Origin: Montifringilla adamsi
Taxonomy: Eukaryota; Chordata; Aves; Passeriformes; Passeridae
Direction: 5' to 3'
DNA: 64,000 bases
Assembly (NCBI GenBank): GCA_017590115.1
Contig: JAGGNK010010337.1
Location: 620,001 to 684,000 of the forward strand
Positions 13,101 through 24,380 of this stretch are shown here, one piece after another (the stretch's first letter is position 1; each line of letters begins with the position of its first letter). The notes under the pieces were generated by a model. That model saw nothing but the letters and a program-made list of their open reading frames with translations, did no database searches and had not been told where the DNA came from. A program made the position numbers and the translations under genes.

Positions 13101-14024
13101 GCAATGCCTCTACTGATGGTACAGGCCTCTGAAAATGGGGGATGAGAACTGTACACAGAACTGTAATAGGTATAACAACTTCTTTACACTGTAGAGATAG
13201 AAAGGCTTAAGTTCACTGACCACTCACCAACTGGTACTTCTGACTGTTTAGAAGTATGCTTAAAGGTCTCACTTAATGTAGATGAACATTAAAACACTGC
13301 AACAAACCCATGTAATTTAAATTCTCTCACAAACAAGACAGGGCTATCTTATAAAGTAAAAACCTAAAGGTATTTCAGCATATACATTTTTTAGTTATCA
13401 GTAAAATATCAGTATTCATATACCTTAAACCAATACTCTGAATTTCACTGTCATACGACTAGAATTGAGAACCCTTACTTAGTTATTTTCTGCTAATTGC
13501 AAAGCTGAATTTTGAGTCCACAGAATTCAGGCACAGCTTCTCTGAGTCACCTGTGGCTCTAACACAAGGAAAAACTTGCACAATAGACTGATCTATTAAG
13601 CCTTTGTTTACTATGTCTCTCTTTACATGTACCTCCATGCCACAGGGCATGCCATTATTGTGTTCCTGAAATATTCTAACTCCTCCCAGTTTTCTTCCCA
13701 ACTTCTAAATCAGCAGCTCTCTTCCCTTCTCAGCAGTTCCTGCATTTTTCCCTTACCTCAAGACCCAGCTATTTCTTCACATAGTTTCTATTCCTGCAGC
13801 ATCAGTCATGAGTTCCACTTCTTCCAGGGGTTTCATCTTTCCCAAGGTAATACCATTCCTGAGGCTGCAGAGACAGACTGCCGTGGACACTAACACATGG
13901 AGTAGGATCCTTCTCTCCTAACTATCAGCAAGTCTCTTATCTCCCTCAGTCCCACTCTCAAGGAGAGGGAATCACAAGCATTAGGCATGAGTGGGAAGCA
14001 GATCTCATCAGGACTTGCCATAGT
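13101..14024. other. Intergenic DNA downstream of WEE1
   Basis: This is the spacer between the CR1 copy and the probable WEE1 polyadenylation site. It is AT-rich with no coding signature, and any long-form WEE1 3' UTR would extend into it. Confidence 0.5.
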
Positions 14025-15304
14025 ATAATCCCAACTCAGTATTTTATTTCTGTAACTACAAAGTTAAATAAGTGTTACACAATATTAAACAAACAGAACT
14101 TTTAACTTTAATGTTCAAATTCAACACTAGTAAGAACAAATAGAGCACAAAAGGGAAACATTTTTTAAAGTAAAATGAATGAAGAGACAAGCCAGTAATC
14201 AGAAAAGTTCTTCTGTCAGCCTAGGTTCAATATCAGCACTGGTTCCATGGCCACATTCTGCTCCACATATTGGAACTTCAAACTGAATAGTTAAGCTGTG
14301 TCTGCTGGCATCCCAGACTGCAGTTTCTGTATAGTACACTATAAGCATGATCAAACTTATGTACATAAACAATGAAAAACAACCTGAACACACTAAACAA
14401 CTATTTACAAGTATTCCAACATAAAAAACCAAACATACAAGAGCCTCAAGAATGGGCAACTGAAGAAAATATGAACATTCAGAGAACCTTATTAGAAAGT
14501 AGAACAAAACATGAATAGCAAAGACAGTAACAATTGCACTACACTAATAGAGAGTCCAAATATTAAATTGGTGCATTTTTTCACAATGCACTAGCTTTGA
14601 GAGAAAAATGCTGCCTTCACTAAAATGCAGCTTACATTTGTTTCACTTAATTGCTTTAACAAGAAGCCTATTAACACAATAATGATTGTTTTAATGCTAC
14701 AGTTTACAGCAAGGACATCGAACTAAAAATAGCAGCAGTTCCACATGGCACTTAATTCCACAGGTTCCTAAGCTGTGGTTTATGCAATGCCTACAAAGTG
14801 CTCCCAGTTGAATACACAAATAAAATTCACAAAAAAAGTCTACCTGACATCAGGTACATTGACTGTAGGTGGCCTTAAAGCCTGTCTTTTAAAATTTATT
14901 CCCCCTCTGCTCCAAAAAAAAAAAATTAATTATCAAAGTAAGGCCCCCTCCCCTCCTTCGTAAAAGATTAGGGATATTGCTTCTTATTACAATGCTGTAA
15001 CACTACAAAGCAGCACACCACTATAGTGGTTAACCCTGGGACAAGATAACATCTAACAGTGTAACCGAAAGGCTTATGGAATAACATCCAGGATCCTCTA
15101 CGGACAGGAGAGTAACCGAGTCCATCAACCCAAATGGTTAATACAGAACCAGCCATGGAGTACAAGTAAAAACCAGAAGCAATAGCTGTAAAACTGGTGA
15201 TACTGACTACAGGACAGGAAACAGGAACTGAAGGCTTCCTTCAGTTCCTTAGGCTTGGGCGCGGCAGAGAAGCTGTGGCTGTCTCTGCGGTGCCCTGGCC
15301 CCGG
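14025..15304 (-). other. WEE1: WEE1 3' UTR (probable)
   Basis: This sequence follows the WEE1 stop codon on the minus strand. It is AT-rich, with two AATAAA signals on the minus strand: one at 14895-14900 and a distal one at 14043-14048. Ending at the distal signal gives a UTR of about 1.3 kb. The end point is inferred from the signal only, and the proximal signal would give a short form of about 0.4 kb. Confidence 0.6.
14043..14048 (-). promoter_or_regulatory. WEE1 distal polyadenylation signal (AATAAA)
   Basis: This is a canonical AATAAA hexamer on the minus strand about 1.26 kb after the WEE1 stop. Cleavage would fall some 10-30 bases further on, near 14020-14030. A second AATAAA at 14895-14900 could give a shorter transcript. 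Confidence 0.5.
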
Positions 15305-15455
15305 TCAGTAGATGGTGAGGCTGAGGGAGCGGTTCATCTTCTTCCCGATGAGCCGCGACGGGCGGCTCTGCGTCGTGGAGCGCGTGGTCATCCTGTCCGT
15401 GAACAGCGCGCGCTCCTCGGCCGCCGCTTTCGCCAGCTGGGCCTTCTTCAGCTCC
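15305..15455 (-). CDS. WEE1: WEE1 coding exon 11 (C terminus and stop)
   Basis: It encodes [38 protein letters not shown] and the end [12 protein letters not shown] followed by TGA at 15307-15305. The serine in SLSLTIY matches the 14-3-3-binding site of mammalian WEE1 (S642). The acceptor is TTGCAG|GGAGCT. This exon is markedly GC-richer than the introns around it. Confidence 0.96.
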
Positions 15456-18400
15456 CTGCAACACAGGACAACACGGTCACACCCAGCAGTGCCCACAGGG
15501 ATACAGCTCATCACAGCAAGAGATGGCAAACCAGCTACAGCAGGTCACAGATCAACACTTAGGTCAGTTTTGGGTCATACTGAGAGCGTTATGATTTGCA
15601 TCCGCCTGTTTCCAACCAGAGGGCAGAGGTGGGATCTCATTACTTGTCTAGATGTTCTTTCTTTTGAAAAGCAAGGGAAGGAAGTGAAAAATTTACACTC
15701 AGATTCTGAAATCCAGCCTGTTATGAGCAGCTCAGCACTTCAATTACCAGGACACAGGAGGGTGCTTTTACTTCCTAGCACAAGGCACGTGTTAAGTCAG
15801 AGTTCATTACTGAGGCTTGCCCAAAGGAAGAAAATTCAGCCACACCTGAACTTCTGTGGGAGACTCAGCTACTTAGATGAGCACAGGTGTGGCTAACTGG
15901 CAACAGACAGCTCAGGAAGCATCCCTTTCCTTTTGCATACCCACATCAAAAGCTGATCACCACCTCCACGTTTTTTGCCTAACAAAAATGGGAGCCTGCA
16001 AGGCAGAGTCACTGAAGGCAGCGCGGGCCATTGCCCCTGTGCAACATTCTGCCAACTGTTCTGTTTCAGAGAATTACCAATACCCAACCTGAGGACAAAG
16101 TTAAATCAAACTCAGGATAAAATTATAAAATAGTCCAACTACAGAGCACAGCTATCTTTATAAAGATTCCCCCCATACACTGCTTTTCTCCAATACTGAC
16201 ATATGGCTAAACCTCAGCCTTCCCCCATACTCTCTCCCTTCCACAATCCATTAAAGAACTTTCTCTACTGTAAGAGTAATTGTAATCTCACTTCACACCT
16301 GGCTGCAAAGCAAAATCAAATTTTACAAGCTTGCTACACATTGGTGTAGGTGTATTCAGTTTTAAGCTACATGTTTTAGTTTAATAAGCAATTCCCATTC
16401 TTGTAAGCCAGAGTATTATTCATTAACACCCGTGCCCCATCTAATCACCCCCATATTATCACTGTGCCAGTTCACTGGAAGAGAATGCAACCAATTTTCA
16501 TTCCTCTTCCTTGTGAACATCAGTCACAAATACACACTTGTGTGCTCGCCCAACCACCACACCACATTACCAGGAAATTTAGTTTTACAATATCCTTCCA
16601 CTCTTCCCTAGAAGTCTTGAGTTCTTGCCTAGAAATCTGGAATTCTTCCTTCCTCTGAAGAGGACAACACAGTAGAAAAGCCGAGTTGCCTTAAAAGGAT
16701 TCTTTTCACTGAAGATTACTTATACACAAAAGTGGTATTATAAATGGTTCAAATATAGAAATTTAAGAAAAAACAAACCCAAAACAAAAAAACCCTGTCC
16801 TCCCCAAACTACCTGAAGCATTTTATGGAGCACTATGCCAGACAACATTAAAAATTACTGTGGCTAAGTGTTGTTTTTAAATTATTTTTGGATTTACAAG
16901 GATGTATCCTTGTTGCCAGGCGAGAAGGAATCTTCACAAAACACTGGCTTTGCCATTTTTCTCTTTCAAGTGATGCAAAAAGATGTTGTCTTCATACAAG
17001 CAAGCAACTTACCTCAGCAAATCTGCCCTTTAGGAACCTGCACAAGTTGTCTAATTATTCTTTCAATGTAATTCATAATATTATAAAGATAACCACCTAA
17101 TCTAGTACATCTGGCTGTGGTCAGACTAGCAATGGCAAGAGAAGCAGGTAACAATGGAGTGAACCTGAACATGAAATTAACATCTTCATTCAAGACATAC
17201 CACTCAAAAATAAATCAGTGATCTACATTCCCTCATAAAAGCCTGCCCATTATGTATAACACATGCAAAGATAACTGTAGCGAAAGAGTCAGATGGCTGC
17301 TTATTAATTTACTAACTCTTTCCCTGAAACTTCAGCAGAAATCAGACTTTCCTAAAGGCAATCTCTTTTTCCAAGCTTTAATTCAGAGTGAGTGTTTGAG
17401 CAAGGGGTAGGACAAGACCTCTGGATACAAATGATTCTCTGGTGACCCAGTAACACTGCTGTGTACAGGTCAAATTAGTCCAATAACACTCCTGATGTGC
17501 CATTCCATTTAGGTTCAAAACAAGTAATTTAAGTAGTTTTCCAAAATTTCAATGTACAAATGACCTAGGAAAACACAGACTCAAATCACACAGATGTAAG
17601 CTAGGCTATACCTGTCACAAAAGTGTGCATGTCCTGAAACAGTTGTTTAAAACCATAATGTTTTGTATGCCTTGAATACTAATAATGCTGTTGAGATTCC
17701 CCTAGAGTGTTCAAGCAGTTCTTTCTGTGGAGAAAGTTCCTTTTAAAGTTCCATGACCCACTTTGTACTCTCAGGTATGCACATGCATACAGATTTGTGG
17801 ATCTCATCCACAAACAAGGACACTCCTGTTTTATCATGACTTCACTCTCAGGTGAGAGCCTGTTAGAAATGAAGTCCTGTTGAAGGACCCCAAGGACACA
17901 CTTACTTTTGCAAGAGAGAGTTCTTGAACTTTTCAGCGTTCAGCTCTATCCGGAGCTGCTCCGCGCTCTTTTTTGCGGCAGAGAGAAGCACTGAATGCTT
18001 CACTAGTGCCACAGCCGAAGGCCTTTTCTCAGGGTCAGGATTAATCATAACCTTGGGGAAAAAAGAAAACATCCTTGTTAAGGCCAGCAAAACAATAAAT
18101 TACACTTATCAGCGAGCCACTACTACAGGAGTTCTTACTTTTAGTAAGTCTAATAATTCTTGAGAAAGCACTTGTGGTAGTCTGGGCAGTTTTCCTTGCC
18201 GAATTTCGTGCCACTGGTCCCCATTGGTTGGAAGTGGTTCGGCGCCAGCAGCACAGACAACAGTCAGAGCGAGAGCAAAAATATCCGCTTTCGGCAAGTG
18301 AGTGTAGTTCTGGAAAAGAAAATAGGAAAAATAAAATTACCATTCTTTCCTAAAGGAAACAGCATGCAGGCCTAACATCACTGCTTCCCACAAACAGAAG

Positions 18401-21400
18401 AGTTACCTCTTGTAGGACTTCATTGGCAAGGAAACGGCTGTCACCTTCTTCCACTTGAGGACTAGAGACTCGAGTTACATGGCCCAGGTCACCTGCAGGG
18501 AGAAAAAAAATTTACTTTTCAGAAGACAACGAGATGATGCAATTCTTTTACATGCAAGTGTGCTGTTTCTCACCTATTTTAAATATAACTCTATCAGATG
18601 ACCAGTCATCATCATCGCCTTCCTCTAGAGTTATACTCGGGACTGATGTTCTAGATATGAAAATGTTACCTGAAAAAGAGCAGAATTGTTAAAAGAAACA
18701 TTTCTGTACCATTTCTACTTGACCTAGTTTCAGTACAGTTTGCTTTAGCTACACAGACATTTTATTTGTATATAAACCCTGTTCAAAGAGTGAGAAGCTG
18801 AAACTGATTCGCTGTGGCCCCTCTGCTGGGAAGGCAGCCAAGTGTTATGCAAGGAGAGTCAATTACACAAAAAGGACCCAAGATAAACTCAACAGTTTAG
18901 GTCTGCTGGCCAATTTTATAACTGACATCTTTGTGCTCCTATTCAGAGCTTCAGGGAAGAATTTACAGTTAGTAAGGTGGGGCTAACTGTTCATTTTTCT
19001 ACAGCAGATTAAATGAACTGAGCAAGTTGTCAATAGAGAGTAAAGTAGTTACTAACTTACTAGGTTTGATATCCATGTGTACCAGGGACATTGAATGAAT
19101 GTACTTTAAACCTCGAGCCACTTGAAGCAGCAAGTCCTTCAGTTCTGGTTCAGTAAAATAACGCATGTTCCTGTAATTTTCACTTATGGCATCTGCTAAA
19201 CTGCCACCTGAAACACCATTAAGAAAACAAGTTATATTTTTGCATCAAACAGCTGACAAAGTAACGACAACTAGCTCCCAAAATTAAGTGAATATATCAC
19301 AAAGAATTTGCTGGCAATATGCAGTAAGTGTAAAATATAGTGCTGTATCCTCTTTTTAGCCATGTAACAATAAAATGAAATTTTCTCCTGTAATTGTCAC
19401 ACTAACAGGATATCAACGCAAGGGAAAGGGCTCACTCTCTCTTCCAAATCTCTGTCAGGGCATCAACAATAGCAAAATGCTTCAGAATCAAGTTTAATCT
19501 CCTTTTTAATGGAAACTCTAGCAATTTCCTCTATTCCAGCTTGTACTACTGTACAGAAGAAAGAACAGTTCTTCTGCTCACAAACTCCTAAGAGTACTTC
19601 CAGTATGCTTGAACATGCATGACTTGGTCTGCAACTTTGTACAGTTTTTGTTTCATCCATCTGATATGCCTTTTCCAGAAAGGAATATCAATCACTTGAG
19701 AGAAAGACAGCATGAGCTATGAGTAGGGTACAGTTCCTAACTAGTGTTAAGAGCTTGTAGATACCTGTACATCTTTACTTACCATTGCAATATTCATTCT
19801 GTATAAGCATGTGATCATCTTCTGCCCATGCAGAGTAGTACCTCACTACATGAGAATGCTGTCCCAGAACTGCATGTGCATAGACCTCTCTTAAAGCATT
19901 CTGCCTGTTAGACACAAAAAACAACAGCACACGTGAGTATTGTGAGGTGAAATTAGTATAATTTCTTATTACAGTAAGTATTTCTAATTAAAATCCTCCT
20001 ATTCAATTCTGTGGCACCCTAAGCTGCATTTGTACTTATGTCCAAACAGCTAAAATCATTTACATTATATTAAAAGACTTACTATATGGAACATCAAAAA
20101 AACAGTTTGGTGTAGGAGCCACGCTTCCATTACATACTTATTAGTAGAAATAGCAAACTTTGAGATGAACTACTGAAGTTCTAGGCAAAAAATAAAAGTG
20201 CAAGGGTTTGACTGAACTCAACATTCCCTAGATTGTAAGTCTGGTTTGCAATTTTGTGCAACTCAGACTTGTGGGGTTTATATTGTAACTATTTGAACAC
20301 ACTATTGTGTGTTCAAGTACTTGCAATATAAACTATTTGAACAACTATTCCCCACACTAGTGAAGTGTGGGGAGAAGTCCTGAATCACAGGTTCATTCAC
20401 AAATGCCAAAAAATACCCCCAAACTGACTTAACTCATCTGCATGCCACTCAAGCTGACAAGGATGAGGACTGAGTTGGGAATAGTGCCTTCCTTCCATCT
20501 CTCAAAGAAACACCCTTGCAAGGAAGTGTTATTCTCACTTTGAGAACAGTCTGTTTCCACACACTGGGCCAAACATCTGGCAGGAGAGAGGCCAATCAGC
20601 CTCTTCTCCCCAGTATTGCACAGTACCTGGGGAGTGGGTGGGGAAGAAAGAAAATCAAGTGGCTTCAAAATTGTATCTATTTTATATTGAATTCATGTTT
20701 GTTTTATACTCTTCTCTTAAATGCCTTCTCTAGACACCAAGACAAAGAGCCATGTGAAGAAGAAACATCAAGAGACTTTTAAGAGCAGGAAGTACTCACT
20801 CATCCACTGAGCCAGCCAGGGGTTTCTTGGATCGTTTTATTGCATAGATGCAGCCATCCAGCCTCTTCACACACTTAAACACAGAGCCAAATTCACCAGA
20901 CCCAATCTTCTCCAATTCATGGAATTCAGTTGCATACCGCGACTTCATGTTGCTTTCTGTTATTGTTATCCTCTGCAAAGATTACCAAGGAAAATATTTA
21001 GATCTGCAGATACACAAACTGCTGAAATTAGTATCAAGGCTGAAAGATGAAGTACCTTAGCAGGTCTCATGGTTTCCTCTTCAGGTTCTCCATCACTTGG
21101 TTCCATGTCCTCTCCACAAGAGCTGAAATTCACACCAGAAATAACATGGTTTAAGTAAACTTTAAACTGAAGTCCAGAAGCTGTTAAATTTTTCTGAGAT
21201 CTAGTTCTCCTATTCTATCTAATTTTAGTTAGCTAACTGAACATTAGACATATATAAACTCATAAAATTGCCATGCTAATATCTTTATAATTTCTTTCTT
21301 CATGTTTCACACTTGTGTTTAATACATTTTTTTTTCCTCCTTAAGAGATGACTGTGCATGGCTGATTTCATGATAGAAAAAAGACCAGCACACAGCCTAG

Positions 21401-24374
21401 TCTATCCTCTCTGTACAGTAATCAAAAGATCTAGTGCTAAATTATTATTTCATGATATCATGCCTCTTGAAGCACATACTTTAAGAGCTGTATTATACAT
21501 TACTAACAATCTGCAAGCAAAAATACTTTCTTAGAAGCAATTTGTAACGAAATTTTTGCAGCCAAAAGTAGCTCTAAATACAAGTTTTACAAAGGAAGCT
21601 ACGAGCCACTCACTCATTCCAGTGTATCCTCTTCCTCCTACGACATTTGCCTTCGGAGTTGTGAAGGAACATGGAGTCAGGAGTGAAGGGATTGATGTTC
21701 ACATGAGGTGTTTGTCTAAAATCTTCTTCTTGCTTCTCTGATTTCCCAACATTCATAAACAGTGAGCCCCCTCGAAGTTTGACTGAGCTGGAGCCTAAGC
21801 CTTGTGCTTTAGAAAGCAAACTCTGTATTTAAAAAAAAAGAAACAAAACCAAAATATTTATAGTCATTTCTAGCCTTGGTATTGCGTTAGACATTAAACA
21901 GGTCATGCCTGAATCTATCATTACAGTATTGTCTAATTAAAGTTAGCATCAGTTGTTGAAATATCTGCATTTGCATCAAAAAGACTTTCTAAGAAACTAT
22001 AATGCTTTGTACTCTACACAGAAACAGTTCAAGCAAACAAGTATTAAAATTATTTTCAAAAGATAGCAAAGATGATGATGAGAGTAACCTTTTTCTGTCT
22101 TTAATCATTTCATCACCTAAACTTCTTGGACAAATCTTTGTCAATTAAGTGAACACAGATGAAACTCGAGGACAATCCTGTACTGTATCACTATGATTTG
22201 CACATGCATGATGTGGAAGCTAGATCAGACAAGAAATGATCTTTGGTTTCTACAAATTTAAGTGACAATCATAAAAAATTAATGCAACAAATGCAACATT
22301 TAATATTGATGCACTGGTGCATTTTCTGAGCCTACAAATACGGTTCAAGAATTGGCAGCATGGCTGCACTGTCAAATATCCAAAACTGATCTTCTGGGTG
22401 GTAATTTGCCAGACCAGGCGTCTTCCAGGCACACAACAAAACTTCTCCCAGTAACATTGAAAAATCTGCAAGTCTCCTTCATCCTGGTGAGGATGCATGG
22501 ATGACTGGATCACAAGCAGGAGCATCACCTTATCCTAACAACAAAATAAAAATTTGACAGGACTAAAGCCTAAACCACCACAGGGAAGAACACTCAGTAC
22601 ATGGGAATCTCAACTGCAATCCTCAAATCTGCCCTAGATGAAGACCCGTGCTTCTCAGAACACATTTCTGTACTTCCAATGCGTACCTGAACCAACTGAT
22701 TCTTCTAAAGATAACCTATGTAAAATTTGGCCACCCAATTTAAGAATCCCACTGAGCTGCTGTGTTAAGAACTTGTTTTTTTAGTATCACATTCCACAAA
22801 ACTTTTACAGCTCTGAAGCATCTGCTCCTGACAAGGTGTAAAATCATCATCAATTTTACTTTGACAAACTTGTACCACTGATTTTTAGCAATGAACCCTC
22901 ACCGGAGATGGAAGCTGTAGAAAACCAATTAAGAAGGAAGCCTTCCTCGCACCTTAAGTCAGTTGTTTTCCATCTATAGTCTATAGACCCCTGGGAGATA
23001 ATCCCAGGGGATTATCCCAGGATTACTTCTAAAGGGCTATATGAAAAGTAATGAAGAAAGGAAGCCAATTATCACTAGATTTAAATTCACTATACGGGAT
23101 TCTACACAGCGTCGAGTTCAAAAGTTGAAATGCCTTCCAAAAGTCTGCTATTGACAGAGTTAAGAGCTACTCATCTCTCCCTCTAAACTCTGGACTCCAT
23201 CAGTTTCCCAGCACAGCTGGGAACAGCACGTTTGCTGCAGGGGTGCAGAGCTGAAGCAGCGCTGGCACACGGCAGCAGAGCCCAGCCTCTGAGGTCACCA
23301 TGAGCCCTGCCCATGACCCAACACCGCCGTGCCACCGCGCTGAGCGTCCAGGCTTTCCTTAAACACCTCCAGGGACGGTGACTCCACCACCTCCCAGGGC
23401 ACTCCATTCCGATGACCAATCACCCTTCCTGTGAAGAAATTCCTCCGAGGACATGCCAGCTCACCGAGAGACGCTCAGGATCACACCCCAAGCCGAGCTT
23501 TAACTTTCCGGCTACACCCCTACCAACGCCCACTCGACACTCCAGCACGCACTTCAGGAATTTTAATACTCTGCACTCGCTCTTTTCACGTATGCTTTCC
23601 ACAAGACACTGCCAAACTCGGAAAGCTTTGTTGTTTCTCCATGACTAACACCTAAGTGACCTAAGCAAGCGGCTCGCCCCGTGCCCGTGTCCCGTCGGGA
23701 GGCGGCGCCGCCCGGCCCCGCCCCGCCCCGCCCGGAGCCCCCGGCGGTCCCGAGCGCTGCCCCCGCCGTTACATAACGGACCGGCCGGGCCCGACCCCCC
23801 GGCTCACCTTGGGCGTGTGCGGCGTGTCGAACAGGCGCAGCTTGCGCAGGGTCTTGTGCGGCGGCGTGCCCGGGTAGTCGGGCAGCGGCGAGCCGGGCTC
23901 CTCGCCCCGCGCCCCCCGGTACCCGCCGGCCGCCGGGTGCGGCGGGGAGCGCTCGCAGCAGCGCCGGCCCTTGTGCGGGGCCAGCGGCGAGGGCGAGTCG
24001 AGCAGGAAATAGGCTCCGGGCGACTTGACCGGCGAGGAGCCGAAGCCCTCCTCCTCCCACGAGTCCCCCTCGTCCGGCAGCGGCGCCGCCGCCGGCTCCA
24101 TCTCCTCCTCCTCCTCCTCCTCCAGCAGGGGCGGGTCGCTCCGCGCCGGGGTGCGCGCGGCCGAGAGCGGCGAGTCCGCCTCCTGGAACGCCGAGTCCTC
24201 GCCGGTGCTGTTGGCGCTGCTGCTGCCGCAGCCTTCCTCCTCCTCCTCTTCCTCCTCCTCCTCGCAGTCGCTGTGGCCGCTCAGGAACAGCAGCTTCTGC
24301 CGGATCGGGGCCGCCGCCCGCCGGGCCGAGACGCGCCGCGGCGGCGCCGCCCGCTGCAGGCTGAGGAAGCTCAT
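15305..24374 (-). CDS. WEE1: WEE1 G2 checkpoint tyrosine kinase (complete, 11 exons)
   Basis: WEE1 is the nuclear kinase that phosphorylates CDK1 on Tyr15 and blocks entry into mitosis. Joined exons are 15305-15455, 17906-18051, 18139-18309, 18407-18492, 18574-18669, 19061-19207, 19783-19904, 20800-20972, 21056-21122, 21614-21822 and 23808-24374. They sum to 1935 nt, i.e. 644 residues plus TGA (human 646). Residues 1-280 are an acidic, Pro/Ser-rich regulatory region with two poly-Glu tracts. It contains EDSAFQE (S61, equivalent to human S53, a phospho-degron) and [10 protein letters not shown] (equivalent to the CK2/CDK-linked degron). The kinase domain is about 299-569: glycine loop GSGEFG 305-310, Lys327, catalytic HMDIKPSN 423-430 and Mg-binding DLG 462-464, the WEE1-type replacement for DFG. 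The C terminus NRSLSLTIY keeps the 14-3-3 serine (S640). All junctions keep phase. A 5-base N gap lies one base 5' of the ATG. The paralogue WEE2 is unlikely given the N terminus and the neighbours. Confidence 0.97.
17906..18051 (-). CDS. WEE1: WEE1 coding exon 10
   Basis: It encodes [20 protein letters not shown], the end of the kinase domain with the conserved RPSA, then a helical tail [20 protein letters not shown]. The acceptor is CCCAAG|GTTATG and the donor CAAAA|GTAAGT, which splits a Lys codon. Confidence 0.96.
18139..18309 (-). CDS. WEE1: WEE1 coding exon 9 (kinase C-lobe)
   Basis: It encodes [18 protein letters not shown], then [20 protein letters not shown] and ELLDLLK of the C-lobe. 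The acceptor is TTCCAG|AACTAC and the donor AAA|GTAAGA, phase 0. Confidence 0.96.
18407..18492 (-). CDS. WEE1: WEE1 coding exon 8 (activation segment)
   Basis: It encodes [20 protein letters not shown] and FLANEVLQE. The DLG triad and the activation segment are intact. The acceptor is CTGCAG|GTGACC and the donor GAG|GTAACT, phase 0. Confidence 0.96.
18574..18669 (-). CDS. WEE1: WEE1 coding exon 7
   Basis: It encodes [11 protein letters not shown], an acidic insert [11 protein letters not shown] and VIFKI, leading into the Mg-binding DLG motif of the next exon. The acceptor is TTTCAG|GTAACA and the donor AATAG|GTGAGA, phase 1. Confidence 0.96.
19061..19207 (-). CDS. WEE1: WEE1 coding exon 6 (catalytic loop)
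   Basis: It encodes [13 protein letters not shown] through the catalytic loop HMDIKPS with Asp425. The acceptor is TTTCAG|GTGGCA and the donor CCTA|GTAAGT, which splits the Ser codon of KPSN. Confidence 0.96.
19783..19904 (-). CDS. WEE1: WEE1 coding exon 5 (kinase hinge)
   Basis: It encodes [20 protein letters not shown] through [14 protein letters not shown], including the N-lobe helix and the hinge. The acceptor is TAACAG|GCAGAA and the donor AATG|GTAAGT, phase 1. Confidence 0.96.
20276..20373. repeat. Two adjacent perfect-stem hairpins in WEE1 intron 4
   Basis: The first hairpin (20276-20333) is a 58-base near-palindrome. Outer arms GTTTATATTG/CAATATAAAC and inner arms TTGAACACAC/GTGTGTTCAA are both perfect and enclose the loop TATT. 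The second (20349-20373) has arms TCCCCACAC/GTGTGGGGA. They lie 15 bases apart in the intron between WEE1 exons 4 and 5. This may be a decayed small DNA transposon or a simple palindrome cluster; the family was not recognised. Confidence 0.7.
20800..20972 (-). CDS. WEE1: WEE1 coding exon 4 (kinase N-lobe)
   Basis: It starts [13 protein letters not shown] and carries the start of the kinase: [17 protein letters not shown] (ATP-binding glycine loop) and [13 protein letters not shown] with the ATP-anchoring Lys327. The acceptor is TTTGCAG|AGG and the donor GATGA|GTGAGT, phase 2. Confidence 0.97.
21056..21122 (-). CDS. WEE1: WEE1 coding exon 3
   Basis: This small 67-nt exon encodes [22 protein letters not shown] after the split Asp. 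The stretch is acidic, like the mammalian ESD-rich segment. The acceptor is TTTCAG|CTCTTG and the donor AAG|GTACTT. Confidence 0.93.
21614..21822 (-). CDS. WEE1: WEE1 coding exon 2
   Basis: It opens [18 protein letters not shown] and contains the conserved [14 protein letters not shown] block and [10 protein letters not shown], part of the regulatory region before the kinase. The acceptor is TACAG|AGTTTG and the donor AATGA|GTGAGT, which splits an Asp codon (phase 2). Confidence 0.95.
22988..23010. repeat. Perfect 9-bp hairpin in WEE1 intron 1
   Basis: Arms CCCCTGGGA/TCCCAGGGG enclose the five-base loop GATAA. A further ATTATCCCAGG follows directly, so two fold-backs compete for the same arm. 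No mobile-element family was recognised. Confidence 0.6.
23305..23470 (-). mobile_element. CR1 LINE scrap in WEE1 intron 1
   Basis: The plus strand shows AACACCTCCAGGGACGGTG at 23362-23380, CTCCACCACCTCCCAGGGCA and GTGAAGAAATTCCTCC, the diagnostic 3' part of CR1 in minus orientation. Only about 165 bp remain. It lies about 350 bp inside the intron from the exon 1 donor, just outside the CpG island. Confidence 0.75.
23808..24374 (-). CDS. WEE1: WEE1 coding exon 1 (residues 1-189)
   Basis: This exon encodes the N-terminal regulatory region from [12 protein letters not shown] to the conserved block [20 protein letters not shown]. It has Glu runs of ten and seven residues, encoded by GAG/GAA repeats, and both degron motifs. 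It is very GC-rich because it lies inside the CpG island, so long open frames on the opposite strand are by-products. The donor is AAG|GTGAGC, phase 0. Confidence 0.95.
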
Positions 24375-24375
24375 G

Positions 24376-24380
24376 NNNNN
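24376..24380. other. Assembly gap (NNNNN)
   Basis: Five undetermined bases lie one base 5' of the WEE1 ATG. The true length of missing sequence is unknown. The WEE1 5' UTR and Kozak context are therefore incomplete here, and distances to upstream elements are minimum estimates. Confidence 0.99.

Noticed and set aside
15197..15896. Plus-strand frames of 121 and 194 codons
   Set aside because: They are mostly antisense to the GC-rich WEE1 exon 11 and have no motif of their own.
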